Shown piece by piece: positions 53,451-64,000 of a stretch of DNA of 64,000 bases. The notes beneath the pieces were generated by a model. That model made no database searches. It was not told the origin of the DNA and worked only from the letters and a program-made list of their open reading frames with translations. The stretch covers positions 95,001-159,000 of the forward strand of contig CAJNDS010000080.1 of NCBI GenBank assembly GCA_905221605.1, read 5' to 3'. The translations under genes were made by a program, and so were the position numbers. Source of the DNA: Symbiodinium natans (taxonomy: Eukaryota > Sar > Dinophyceae > Suessiales > Symbiodiniaceae). Position 1 is the first letter of the stretch; the number at the start of each line of letters is the position of its first letter.

Positions 53451-53549
53451 GAGATGTTCCCCCCTTATACCAACAGTCGCTTAATAGGGATTATGATGGG
53501 GGTACTAGAATCCCTACTAAGGACTGCTAGTACAAGGATTACCATCCCA
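53451..53549 (+). mobile_element. MITE-like element, family ACTAACAGTCC
   Basis: Same layout as the copy at 40432, diverged. Confidence 0.7.
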
Positions 53550-54446
53550 ACTCATATACCTTGACAAGATTATGGTAGCACAGGGTACATGACCCCCTAA
53601 ACCCTAAACCCTAAACCCTAAACCCTAAACCCTAAACCCTAAACCCTAAACCCTAAACCCCCCACCCAATCTTCAGGTTCATTTGCCCCGACAAAGTCGG
53701 TGTCATCTTGAGGATGGCCATTGCGGATCTCATATTGGGGGCCTGAATGACTAGAACAGGGTGTTGGGGAGTTATTGTGGTAGAATTACAGAGGGACCAT
53801 ACTAAACCCTAAACCCTAAACCCGAAACCCTAAATCCTAAACCCGAAACCCAATAGTATTAGTAAATCTTCCGAGCCCTATATTATGTGCCTTACAAGGG
53901 ATTTCGCCGTCCAATCCCGAAGGTTAAGCAGTCCCGGTGAGCCCCCAAAAACAATCGCATTGGGGTTTAGGGTTTAGGGTTTAGGATTTGGGGATTAGGG
54001 TTTAAGGTTTAGGGACGCATGCACAAAGTACTTGCTAGCAAAGGGACCTGGTGTGGCATACTTCCGGAGGTTCCATGGAAGTGCCTCTGCAGCAAGCACT
54101 CAAGTGTCAGATGTCTCTCTTTACTGCAATTACCCTAAGCCCTAAACCCTACACCCTATACGCTTAACTTATATAGGGGTTTAGGGGCAATCTTTCGTGA
54201 ACTCTGCACGGTATAGGTCTAGGTGCGGGGCCACCATTGCATGATTGGGAGTTTGTCGGGATCCAAGCCAATGGGAGTAGAGGGTTTAGGGTTTAGGGCT
54301 TAGCTCCTTCAGGATGTACCTGGGCCCACAATTGTAGCTGTTTTTTTCTGTTGGTTTGGGGGAGGGGGTGCTCAAAATGTATGGTACTAACCATACAAGC
54401 CGGTACCATAGACAGGAACTACAATCACAGGCTACAGGCCTAGGTA

Positions 54447-54833
54447 GTGCATCCTTATTCGGGTATATTGGACAATAAACCACAAACCTTTGAGGCCTCA
54501 CTTAGCCAGGCTGATATGAGACGCTGGAATGGGTTTTGGCTTGAAAGGACCCCAAAGTATCCTGAAAGTGTTGCAGCAGTCTTGAAGGGGATGCATTCAC
54601 GCAACCGGAATCGACGACTCCAAGGACGCAGGACATTCTACGTAGATGTGCCCCTTCGGCTGACATTGGAACTTCTGTACCCTATCCGAAGCCCATTTTT
54701 GACTCGCCGAATAAGACCGAGTGGTTCAGGGTATGCCGGTGCCTTCAGGTTTGGCAAGCTGGCGGAGTGGCTTTCGCCTGTCGGTCGCGCTGGCTTGCAC
54801 TCACATGTCGGGGTAGGCGAATTCTCATGTGAG
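54447..54833 (+). CDS. Long coding exon of unknown function
   Basis: 129 open codons run from an acceptor-like CCTAG or GGTAG to a canonical donor GAG|GTAAGG at 54834. Segments include ADMRRWNGFWLERTPKYPES, FYVDVPLRLTLELLYPIR and FGKLAEWLSPVGRAGLHS. It is the longest plus-strand open frame in the window and contains no telomere-type repeat. The composition is protein-like, with scattered Trp, Phe and Tyr. No family recognised; a MITE-like copy lies 84 bp downstream. Confidence 0.6.
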
Positions 54834-54916
54834 GTAAGGTTTGTCGTACTGATGATTAGGAAGTCCCGAAAAGGAACCCCATAGGTACACTCACCAAGGT
54901 GTACCAGGAGCCATAA

Positions 54917-55019
54917 CTTAGTTGTCCAGTACCTAGGGGTTTTAAAGGTTAACCTTTGGGATTATAAGGTGAATATAATACCCCCAAAAAGGTTAAAGGT
55001 TACCTACTCTACTACTAAG
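54917..55019 (+). mobile_element. MITE-like element, family CTTAGTTGTCC, copy 3
   Basis: 103 bp that read as identical to the copy at 61244, suggesting recent movement. Confidence 0.8.
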
Positions 55020-55110
55020 TATGCACCTACCATTAACCAACATATAGACCCTGCCTCACATGTACAGGAGTGTCAGAGTCGATATGGATGTAGTCTTTTC
55101 GCAGATTACC

Positions 55111-55203
55111 CTGAACCCTAAACCCTAAACCCTAAACCCTAAACCCTAAACCCTAAACCCTAAACCCTAAACCCTAAACCCTAAACCCTAAACCCTAAAC
55201 CCG
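55111..55203 (-). repeat. Telomere-type array
   Basis: About 13 pure units. Confidence 0.95.
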
Positions 55204-56015
55204 AACCCCTGCGAGACTCCTAGTCCCCAAGAAGAACTCAGCCAACATTGCCCCAAGATGTGGCAAGCAAGGCAGCATTAGGGTTTAGGGCTTAGGGGGG
55301 TTTAGGGTTTAGGGTTTAGGGCTTAGGGTTTAGGGTTTACCTACATCCTGGCATCGTGAGGGGCTTCATTATGAAGAATCTTGGGGACCAAATGAACCCG
55401 AAAATTGGGGTCGTATACCCTATACTGCTATAACCCTATGACAGTATATGAACTACTATAGAATCGTAAGAAGTATATGAACTTCAGCCGTACTCTAATC
55501 CTAAGAAAGGGTATGAACCACAAACCCTGCTAGATTCATTTGGTTCGCAACCGTAACTTACCTCTCCAATAACCAAGTGAAAAAAAAGGTCAACCTTTAT
55601 AATTTATCACCTACCAAATGAGGAAACCCTAAACCCTAAACCCTAAACCCAAAAAGTTTAAAGTTCGGCTGTTGGAGAAGGTAATACGACTCGAGGAATT
55701 GGGGGAACTCGGGTTGCCCATGCGGTGCAAAGCAACATCCTGAAAAAAAACAGTGAGCCCTTGCCCTAAACCCCTAAACCCTAAAGCCCCAAACCCCAAA
55801 CCCCCAAACCCCCAAGCCCCAAACCCCCCAACCCTAAACCCTAAACCCTAAACCCTAAACCCTAAACCCTAAACCCTAAACCCTCAGGAGCTTTTAGGCA
55901 CATAAGTCCCCTTGAGGAGGCGCGCCGTCAATCGGCACAGGCCGAAGGCGCTGCTGTGGAACCCGAGGGCGGCGGAAGCCCAGGCGAGCCTCGCCAGGGG
56001 CCCCCAGATGGTGCG

Positions 56016-56216
56016 GGTTTAGGGTTTAGGGTTTAGGGTTTAGGGTTTAGGGCTTAGGGTTTAGGGTTTAGGGCTTAGGGTTTAGGGCTTAGGGTTTAGG
56101 GCTTAGGGTTTAGGGCTTGGGGTTTGGGGTTTAGGGCTTAGGGTTTAGGGTTTAGGGTGTAGGGCTTGGGGTTTGGGGTTTAGGGGTTTGGGGTTTGGGG
56201 TTTGGGGCTTGGGGTG
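56016..56216 (+). repeat. Telomere-type array, alternating variants
   Basis: CTTAGGG and TTTAGGG units alternate, then TTTGGGG units: a higher-order pattern. Confidence 0.93.
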
Positions 56217-56965
56217 TAGAGAGAGAATGGTGGCCGTTTGGGAGCCGCAGTGATCCCCAAATGGACGTTGCCAAAAAATGGTGTGAGACAGCTTTAGTGT
56301 TCGGGATGTATACGCACCAGCAATTTGCAGATCCCTTATCCCTGTCCCGCCCCCGGTCCCGGGTGGTTCATGGTGGGTTTAGAATTTTTCCCCCTTCCCC
56401 CGCGGTTCATGGTCTGAGGTTCGAGGTTAGTGTCAGGCGTTGGGGTTTGCACTCTGCCTCCACGTGGTGCGTGGTGCGGCTAGCATTTGGGTTTCGGTTC
56501 AGGGTTAGGGATGGGTTGAGGGTTTGGGTCCAGGGCAATTGGCTTCCCATGGGTTTGGGGTTAAGGGTCGGGGTTTCGGGTTGGGGGGTCGAGAACTCGG
56601 ATCCGAGACGCATACAGGGGGCACTCACTCAAATGGGGGTAAAGGGGGTATACCTTGGTGTTTTGGGTGTATAAGGTGCATATAGGGGGTTGGGGCTGGT
56701 TGATGTGTGTTGGTGTTTGTCAGGAGTTTGGAGAGGTTGTTTCGGGGGGGTCTAAGCCCTACAGGGCCCAAAACACACTAAGTCTTATAGGCCCTAAACC
56801 CTGAACCTTACACCTTAAACCCCGAACCCTTAAACCCCAAGCCCGAAACCCTATAGGCCCTAAAGCCAAGATGCTTGTGCAGAGTTCTGGGCTAAGGGCA
56901 TTCTGGATGGGAGGCTCTGTAAGAGTACGGAGTACGAAGCTAACCTCTGAACCCTGAACCCGAAA

Positions 56966-57059
56966 CTAGACCCAAGAGTAACCATGGCAACCTAGAAATA
57001 GAAAGGGTGCCCTTTGTGGCTTGCGGGAACCTAAACGAAACAGGGGCCTACTCTGGGTC
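56966..57059 (+). mobile_element. MITE-like element, family CTAGACCCAAGAG
   Basis: CTAGACCCAAGAGTAACC start, CTACTCTGGGTC end. Confidence 0.73.
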
Positions 57060-59803
57060 AATCCCCCAGCCTCCATGTGGAACGCTGTCTCATGCGGATT
57101 GTGTGTCCTTGTTGCATCACGGTTCCGGCAGGAGCTGGGGGTTTAGGGTTTAGGGTTTAGGGTTTAGGGTTTAGGGTTTAGGGTTTAGGGTTTAGGGTTT
57201 CTGGAAATTTGATCTCGAGCCAGGGAAGCGAGCCTGTGATCCTGCCATCCCCGGCAAGGAATCTCGGCATCGACCGAACTCTGAAACTATTGATGCGGAG
57301 GTTTACGACCACGCAAGGGTCCCTCATCGAGTCTCCCAAATGGTAGGATTCCCTAACAAAGACCCCATTAAGGTACCCCGAAATTTCGGAGAACCCCCCC
57401 CCCCCCCAATGTATCAACTGCGTGCAAAGCTGCCTGCAGGTCATTGCCTCGGCTGTGTAAGCAGGTTTAAGGTTTAGGGTTTAGGGTTGAGGGTTTAGGG
57501 TTCAGGGTTGAGCGTAAGCTGCCGGGGAGGAGGGGGGCTGGCATGTGAATCTAGAGGCCTGTGCTCTTCGAATCGATCTCTTGAGTCTAGCTCTTGAACC
57601 GTAACCTTCAAGCCCAAACCCCAAACCCCAAACCCCAAACCCTAAACCCTAAACCCCAAACCCTAAACACTAAAGTTGTAATTGCAGCAGTTTGTCCGGC
57701 TACAAGGGGCTGTTGTACTGCTGGCAAGTCTCTAGTGTTCTTTCTGTGGTGCTTCTGCTTTTGGGGCCAACATGGACCCCGAATAAAATGGGTTCAGGGT
57801 TTAGGGTTTAGGGTTTAGGGTTGAGGGTTGAGGGTTGAGGGTATCTACCCCATACTACTTCGAAATCCCTACATGAGGGCATGTCATCATTTAGCCCCTA
57901 CTAAACCCTCCTTTGTGTAGATTGGGGCTCTAGGGTTGAGGGTCATGGAACCCCAGGGAAGGGAGGGAGGGAGGGGGGAATCGGGGCCGGTTTTGGTTTT
58001 TAGGGTTTTAAGGGCGGGGATGGGGGTGGGGGCGACGAGGGGGAAGCAAACCCCTGAAAACACCAAACACTAATCCCTGAAAGCCTTAAAAGCCCCTCAA
58101 CAAACCCTGAACCCTGAACCCTGAACCCTGAACCCTAAACCCTAAACCCTAAACGCCCCCTCAACAAAAGAAAGGTTGCGAAGAAGGTATGAACCGCCGG
58201 GAGCTGTTTCAGTGACCCGATGTTGCTGAAGGCCTCTCGCGCCGGTGGTTACGTTGGGGTTTAGGGTCTAGGGTCTAGGGTCTAGGGTTTAGGGTTTAGG
58301 GTTTAGGGCTCAGGTTCGGGTTTAGGGTTTAGGGCTCAAGCAATGAGCCCCACAATTGGAATCGTATGCCCCAAGTATCCCTATGATCGTTATATGGACT
58401 GTACACCTTTCAGGGAGCATTCAAGGCAGAGAGGGCTCCCAACGCCAGGTTTAGGGTTTAGGGTTTAGGGTCTGGGGTTTAGGGTTTAGGGAAACCCCAA
58501 AACCCTTATAAATCCCCAAACCCTCACCCCCAAACCGCCCGAACCGCCCAAACCCCAAACCCTAAACCTTAAACCCTAAACCCTTCAAACCTTACCCTGT
58601 CGCAATGGCCTCTAAGCCTGCCAACTTCGACCCTCAGTAGACTAGAGCCGCCACCTGCCCCTGGCAAACCCTCAACCCACAAAACCCTAAACCCTGAAAC
58701 CCACTAAACCCACACTCTATCTTTCCCTAAACCCACTAAACACCGAATCCTAAGCCCCATAAACGCTAAACCCACTAAAACCTGCAGCCTAAACCATAAA
58801 CCCTGCGCCCTAAACCCCACTAAACCCACCAGACCCACCAAACCTACTAAACCCAGTAAACTCCAATCCCTGAACCCACTAAACCCAACACCCTAACTCC
58901 ACTAAACTCTAAACCCCCTAAACCCTAAACCCTAAACCCTAAACCCTAGACCCTAAACCCTAAACCCTTAAAGCCTAAACCCTTAAAGCCTAAAGCCTAA
59001 AGCTTAAAGCCTAAACCCTAAACCCTAAACCCTAAACCCTAAACCCCCTGAATCAGATCTCGCCCACAAGGGCAGGCCGTTCCTTCGCGCTTCGCATCAC
59101 GGGGAGCAGCGGCTTGGCCTTGCGCCTGTGTTCCGAGCGTTTCGCGTAGGGGTTTAGGGTTGAGGGTTTAGGGTTTAGGGTTTAGGACTACTACCATTGT
59201 TCTGAAACAGGAAATGTTGGCCTTGATGAACTAATCAAGGCTTTTGCTACATTGGTGAAGCAGAAGATATACAGATAAGTAGGCATACACATGTACTTCG
59301 CTGTTTCTTTCCAGCAGCAAACGCTGTTGGGTTTCAATCTCTAAGGAAGGGCCGCCCCCGATCCCCACTGCACCCGGGCAAAACCGGAAAAACAAAAAAC
59401 AAAAAACAAACTCGGAAATTCCCGAGTGTGAAGCCATACAGTTGGTTCGTTCCAAGCCCTAAGCCCTCACACCTTACTACCCCCAGTTTGGCAGGCTTCT
59501 GTGATCCACAGCCACAAGCCTGACATCCCGTCTTGGGAACCCTGGACCTTTCTTTCATACAAATATATACATATATATACAAATACATATACATATATAT
59601 ATATATTCATTTTTTTATATTTATATTCGACACACGTGCGTGCTTCGCACGCACTTAGGGGGCAGCGGGGCGGGCTGGCCAAGTGTTTTTTGGGGTTCCG
59701 GGTTGGGGCTTAGGCTTTAGGACGTCGGGGCTCGGCTTGCGGGTTCTGGGGTTGGGATGCAGAAGTGGCGCTTTCACCCACGGGGCGGATGCAAGCTACG
59801 GGC

Positions 59804-59900
59804 TAGGGTTTAGGGTTTAGGGTTTAGGGTTTAGGGTTTAGGGTTTAGGGTTTAGGGTTTAGGGTTTAGGGTTTAGGGTTTAGGGTTTAGGGTTTAGGGT
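59804..59900 (+). repeat. Telomere-type array
   Basis: About 14 pure units. Confidence 0.95.
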
Positions 59901-60259
59901 CCAGGATCAGGGGTCCAGAGTTTACTAGGGTTTCAGGGGCTCTCCCTGTGCTTGCTCTTTGGTGTGTCTTGGCTGAAGGTTGGGGAAGATCGTCTAAGGG
60001 AATGGCGCAAGTGGAGTGACGAAGCCCTAAACCCTAAACCCTAAACCCTAAACCCTAAACCCTAAACCCTAAACCCTGAACCCTGAACCCTGAACCCTAA
60101 ACCCACCAGCTTCTTGGGGACCCCCGTGGCTCCAAAGTGCGCGGCCTCTCCAGGCGAGGTAGCGGTGGCAATGAGCCCTGGCGAATACTCCGAGGAAGGA
60201 TGGACATGCATGGACCGGAATCGGTTTGGTTCAGGGTTTAGGGTTTAGGGTTTAGGGTT

Positions 60260-60355
60260 CAGGGTTTATAGGGTTTATAGGGTTTATAGGGTTTATAGGG
60301 TTTATAGGGTTTATAGGGTTTATAGGGTTTATAGGGTTTATAGGGTTTATAGGGT
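60260..60355 (+). repeat. 9-bp satellite (GGGTTTATA)n
   Basis: About ten perfect units, growing out of a short TTTAGGG array. Confidence 0.94.
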
Positions 60356-61243
60356 TGTTGGGTTTGTAGGGGTTATAGGGTGTTTGAGCTTACAGGGTTT
60401 TTTGGGTTTAGAGCGTTTAGGATTTAGGCGCTGAAGAGCCCTACAAGGGTTTTTGGCGCATATGCCTTCATCGGGAGTCGAGCCATGCTCTAGGATGGCA
60501 CTGAAGCCCTCTCAAAAACATTCCCAGATGCTACACCCTACACCCTATACCCTACACCCTAAACCCTAAACCCGAAACCCTAAACCCTAAACCCTAAACC
60601 CTAAACCCTGAACCCTGCACCCTAAACCTTCCTAAACCCTAAATATGATCCCCTTAAACCCAATAAGGGACAGTTTCTGATATCCCATTGGCCTACCTAG
60701 TAACTCGGGGGTAGCATGATCCGAACTGTTGGGTTCGCGTGGTTCGCAGAGGAGTCAGGAGCGGGGTGAGGGTTTAGGGTTTAGGCTTGCCACTGAAGGG
60801 GTTTAGGGTTTAGGGTTTAGGGTTCAGGGTTTAGAGACCTGCGTGTAACATGGCAGCTTCAAACTTTCAAACTGATGGGCCAGGAAGGGAGAACTATGGT
60901 AACGACCTTTCGAGGCCTACATCGAAAAACCATAGACAGGCCCTAAACCGAAACCCTAAACCCTAAACCCTAAGCCCTAAGCCCTAAGCCCTAAGCCCTA
61001 AACCGTCATCCGTAAACCCTAAACCCTAAACCCTAAACTCTAGACCCCAACCTGAGGCCACCTTTGACGATCGGCAGTGACCCTCCAAACTGAACCCTGA
61101 ACCCTCGGTTTAGGGTTTAGGGTTTAGGGTTTAGGGTTTAGGGTTTAGGGTTGAGGGAGCCTGAACACCACTCTCTGCCAGGCAGAAGCATCCCTTGAAA
61201 CCGAGACCGTCCTGAGGCCGTGTGGCGGTAGCACCTGCCGGTA

Positions 61244-61346
61244 CTTAGTTGTCCAGTACCTAGGGGTTTTAAAGGTTAACCTTTGGGATTATAAGGTGAA
61301 TATAATACCCCCAAAAAGGTTAAAGGTTACCTACTCTACTACTAAG
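61244..61346 (+). mobile_element. MITE-like element, family CTTAGTTGTCC, copy 4
   Basis: 103 bp; no difference seen from the copy at 54917. Confidence 0.8.
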
Positions 61347-61424
61347 GGTGCGACTTTGAGAAAAACTTGGCCCAGGGACGCTAGAAAACGTACAAGAGAC
61401 AGCAAGGTCTACATGGGTCTATAT

Positions 61425-61530
61425 CTAGGTTGCCCAGTAACCTGGGATTAAAACGGGTGCCCTTTTTGCTTAAAGGGGGCTTATAAGGGAACCTAAACCC
61501 CACAAAAAGGGTACTACTGGGGCATCCTAG
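61425..61530 (+). mobile_element. MITE-like element, family CTAGGTTGCCCAG
   Basis: Long inverted ends that extend outward into TATATCTAGG and CCTAGATATA. Confidence 0.78.
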
Positions 61531-62211
61531 ATATAGGGCCATCGGAATCAAGGGTTCACGGTTGAACGTGAGCTGGCCCAAAGATGTTGGATTACTAAAC
61601 TGTTCAGGGATGTCGCACCCTAATTCAACCCTGAACCCTGAACCCTGAACCCTAAACCCTAAACCAGAACCCCTTAAACCCCAGACCCTAAACCCTAAAC
61701 CCTGGACCCCCGAAACCCATAAGGCCAGCCCTCAGGCCGTGACCCTCAACGCTACAACTTACAAAAATATCGATACATATATATATATATATATAAACAC
61801 ACACCTTATATAGTGCCTATATACCCAAATAGCCCCAATGTAGCCTCTAAGATCCCTCCTTGAGTCGCTCTTGATAAGTAGACCCCCCCCCCCGGGCCCC
61901 TGTGAAGCAGGCTTAGTCTTGGGCTGGTTCTGTGGCTCATTGTCGGAAGCTTATATGAAGTAGGGTTTAGGGGTTTAGAGTTTAGGGTTTAGGGTTTAGG
62001 GTTTAGGGTTTGGGAAGTGGGGTTCTTTTATTTCTTGTACCCCCAAAAGGACACTCACCAATACTGAAAAGGAACCTTGTATACACTCACCAAAAACAGA
62101 GATATAAACCCTGCTTCATTTTAAGGGGCGGGGTTGTATAGAGTTAAGGGGAAGCGACACAGCCTGGCCGGAAAAACCCTAACTCTGAAGTTACCTAATC
62201 TTGGGGTCGTT

Positions 62212-62302
62212 AAACCCTAAACCCTAAACCCTAAACCCTAAACCCTAAACCCTAAACCCTAAACCCTAAACCCTAAACCCTAAACCCTAAACCCTAAACC
62301 CA
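62212..62302 (-). repeat. Telomere-type array
   Basis: About 13 pure units. Confidence 0.95.
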
Positions 62303-62521
62303 CATGGGCCCTGAGAGGCGACCCCCTAATCTACCCCTTATATACCCAAAACAACCCAGGGCCCATACATTCGAGCCCTTTAGAAAGAGCAAGGGACCAG
62401 ATTAGGGGACAATGTGATGTAACTACCCTAAACCCTAAACCCTAAACCCCAAACCCTCAACCCTACTACCCTTTAAGACCTAAGCTCTTCTTGCTTGACG
62501 ATGGCTTTTTCCTTCTGCCAG

Positions 62522-62631
62522 GCGCTTCACTGAGCAGCAAGAATACTAGGCCGGGGTCGCGCGATTCGAGTCCCCAGGTGCGCCCGGCTGCCGAGGCTAC
62601 ATTCCGAAAACTGCTGAAGAATCCATGTGAG
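62522..62631 (+). CDS. Candidate exon with good splice sites
   Basis: 36 open codons (ASLSSKNTRPGSRDSSPQVR then PAAEATFRKLLKNPCE) lie between the acceptor CCTTCTGCCAG|G, with a strong pyrimidine tract, and the donor GAG|GTGAAC. Not recognised. A telomere-type array begins a few bases after the donor. Confidence 0.52.
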
Positions 62632-62642
62632 GTGAACCCTGA

Positions 62643-62735
62643 GGTTTAGGGTTTAGGGTTTAGGGTTTAGGGTTTAGGGTTTAGGGTTTAGGGTTTAGGG
62701 TTTAGGGTTTAGGGTCTAGGGTTTAGGGTTTAGGG
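62643..62735 (+). repeat. Telomere-type array
   Basis: About 13 units, starting about 12 bp past the donor of the 62.5 kb exon. Confidence 0.95.
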
Positions 62736-62984
62736 CTATCCTAACACAGTTTTGGGGTTCCTTGGGGGCTTCCGAATGGCAGGGACCATCTTAGAGAGCC
62801 CAACGCAAGCGGCTCTTCAGGGCTCTGCCTGGCGCAGGTCGCACCTGCCAACCCTAAACCCTAAACCCTAAACCCTAAACCCTAAATCCTCAGGGTGCAC
62901 CTGCAGCTCTCCGTCTCCGACTCCGCCCCTTTTGGGATCGAAATACACAAACTTGACAGCCCATTCACGGCCTTTTGGCCGCTC

Positions 62985-63128
62985 GGGTTTAGGTTTAGGG
63001 TTTAGGGTTTAGGGTTTAGGGTTTAGGGTTTAGGGTTTAGGGTTTAGGGTTTAGGGTTTAGGGTTTAGGGTTTAGGGTTTAGGGTTTAGGGTTTAGGGTT
63101 TAGGGTTTAGGGTTTAGGGTTTAGGGTT
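62985..63128 (+). repeat. Telomere-type array
   Basis: About 20 pure units ending at the tip of a MITE-like element. Confidence 0.95.
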
Positions 63129-63228
63129 AGCCCAGTAACCATATTCCAATAAGAGTACCCTTTGTTTCGGGGTTGGTACTCTAGAACTAGAAGGGAACCT
63201 TGAACCAGGGGAAGGGTACCACTGGGCT
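63128..63228 (+). mobile_element. MITE-like element, family TAGCCCAG
   Basis: TAGCCCAGTAACC at one end, ACTGGGCTGC at the other. Its first base touches a telomere-type array. Confidence 0.68.
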
Positions 63229-63258
63229 GCCAAGCTAAATCGAGTTCTTGAAACATAA

Positions 63259-63379
63259 CTAGGTTGCCCGGAAACCTGGGATGACACAGGCTGGCCCGTG
63301 TTTTTGGGGCTTAAAGGGTTTAGAAAGGAAGCCTAAAACCGAAAGAACGGGGAGTTGGGGTACTACTGGGGCAACCTAG
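63259..63379 (+). mobile_element. MITE-like element, family CTAGGTTGCC
   Basis: Inverted ends CTAGGTTGCC and GGCAACCTAG; a second copy only 30 bp from its neighbour. Confidence 0.75.
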
Positions 63380-64000
63380 AGAAAGCCCTCAAAAGCAGCC
63401 TCATAAGTTCAAAGAGAGCACCAGTGCCTGGGGGTTTATTTTAGGATCCCTCAAAGGCACTCAATCAAGCTCCTTGAGGGCCCCCCCCAGCACAATCCGA
63501 TGCTTGAGGCTACTGAAGGCTTGCTGCCGTCTTGGTGTGGTGTTGAGCTGCCGTATGCCCATAATAACTCCCATATTGCAACCCTTGCATTTAAAGGGGG
63601 GGATGGAGGATGCCACTATACTTTAACCCTAAACCCTAAACCCTAAACCCTAAACCCTAAACCCTAAACCCTAAACCCTAAACCCTAAACTCTGCACCGC
63701 TCCTTTGTGGCTTTTATTACTTTGGGGTTCGGTTGCGATGCTAATGGCTCTCGTCTTGGGTTCCATCTGATACTCCGATGGCCACTGTCTTCTGCTGCAG
63801 ATGCCACCATGCTCCAGGGGTTTAGGGTTTAGGGTTTAGGGTTTAGGGTTTAGGGTTTAGGGCTTAGGGTGCACGTTCAAGACATATGGGAATTTCCGAA
63901 AACAGGAAAACCCCCAAAATATACCCAAAATGCTAGAATCCTTCGTAAGAGTGCCCCAAAAAGGGGAACCCCCCCCCCCCCCCCCCCCAATTGTCGGAAA

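Larger units (their letters stand above)
42440..54440. other. Array- and satellite-rich stretch, few candidate exons
   Basis: Holds the TTCAGGG satellite, TTTAGGGG arrays, a G57-type run, several MITE-like elements and degenerate G-rich repeats at 48.3-48.8 kb. Only the islands at 45.04, 46.65 and 53.05 kb look coding. Confidence 0.6.
54840..62520. other. Array-rich stretch without an assigned gene
   Basis: Contains telomere-type arrays about every 400 bp, four MITE-like copies, a degenerate CCCACTAAA-like stretch (58.68-58.93 kb), AT microsatellites and the GGGTTTATA satellite. The 56.2-56.7 kb island has a 159-codon frame, but it is largely G-rich telomere-derived sequence, so I do not call it a gene. 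Confidence 0.55.

Noticed and set aside
56195-56674. 159-codon plus frame
   Set aside because: Most of it translates G-rich telomere-derived sequence; no splice or family evidence.

Overview
This is nuclear eukaryotic DNA, most probably from a dinoflagellate or a close alveolate relative. The window is threaded from end to end with roughly 150 blocks of the heptamer TTTAGGG/CCCTAAA, in both orientations. Between the blocks lie 50-300 bp islands of non-telomeric sequence. Several islands can be shown to be exons. The dinoflagellate call rests on the telomere type, on introns with GC as well as GT donors, and on acceptors of the form AG|G. It is an inference: other lineages with a TTTAGGG telomere (chromerids, green plants and algae, some other protists) are not strictly excluded.

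The best-supported gene is a pepsin-family (A1) aspartic protease on the minus strand. Seventeen collinear exons run from 17257 down to a TGA at 8269. They carry both catalytic motifs (DTAS, then DTGS) and the C-terminal YYAAFDWQDKRIG block. Nearly every intron is filled with telomere-type arrays, and some arrays reach the splice sites. A possible signal-peptide exon lies upstream near 21.0 kb.

A second minus-strand gene of unknown function lies at 29.85-31.46 kb. It has at least seven exons with mostly consistent phases and sits in the longest array-poor part of the window. Minus-strand exon groups without an assigned function lie at 2.89-3.58 kb (with a 20-nt intron made only of telomere repeat) and at 25.56-26.02 kb. 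Plus-strand exon candidates occur at 23.7-24.8, 27.7, 54.4-54.8 and 62.5 kb. Many other islands are open in several frames on both strands, and I could not assign them.

At least eight families of short elements of about 60-150 bp, most with terminal inverted repeats (MITE-like), are scattered through the islands. One pair of copies 6.3 kb apart reads as identical. Variant-heptamer satellites (CCCTAAG, TTCAGGG, CCCTCAA), 8-9 bp variants (TTTAGGGG, GGGTTTATA), long homopolymer tracts (one G run of about 57), and AT and GT microsatellites complete the picture. The region looks like a genic stretch whose introns and spacers were colonised by telomere-repeat DNA, not a chromosome end. I saw no rRNA, tRNA, CRISPR array or prokaryotic gene structure.
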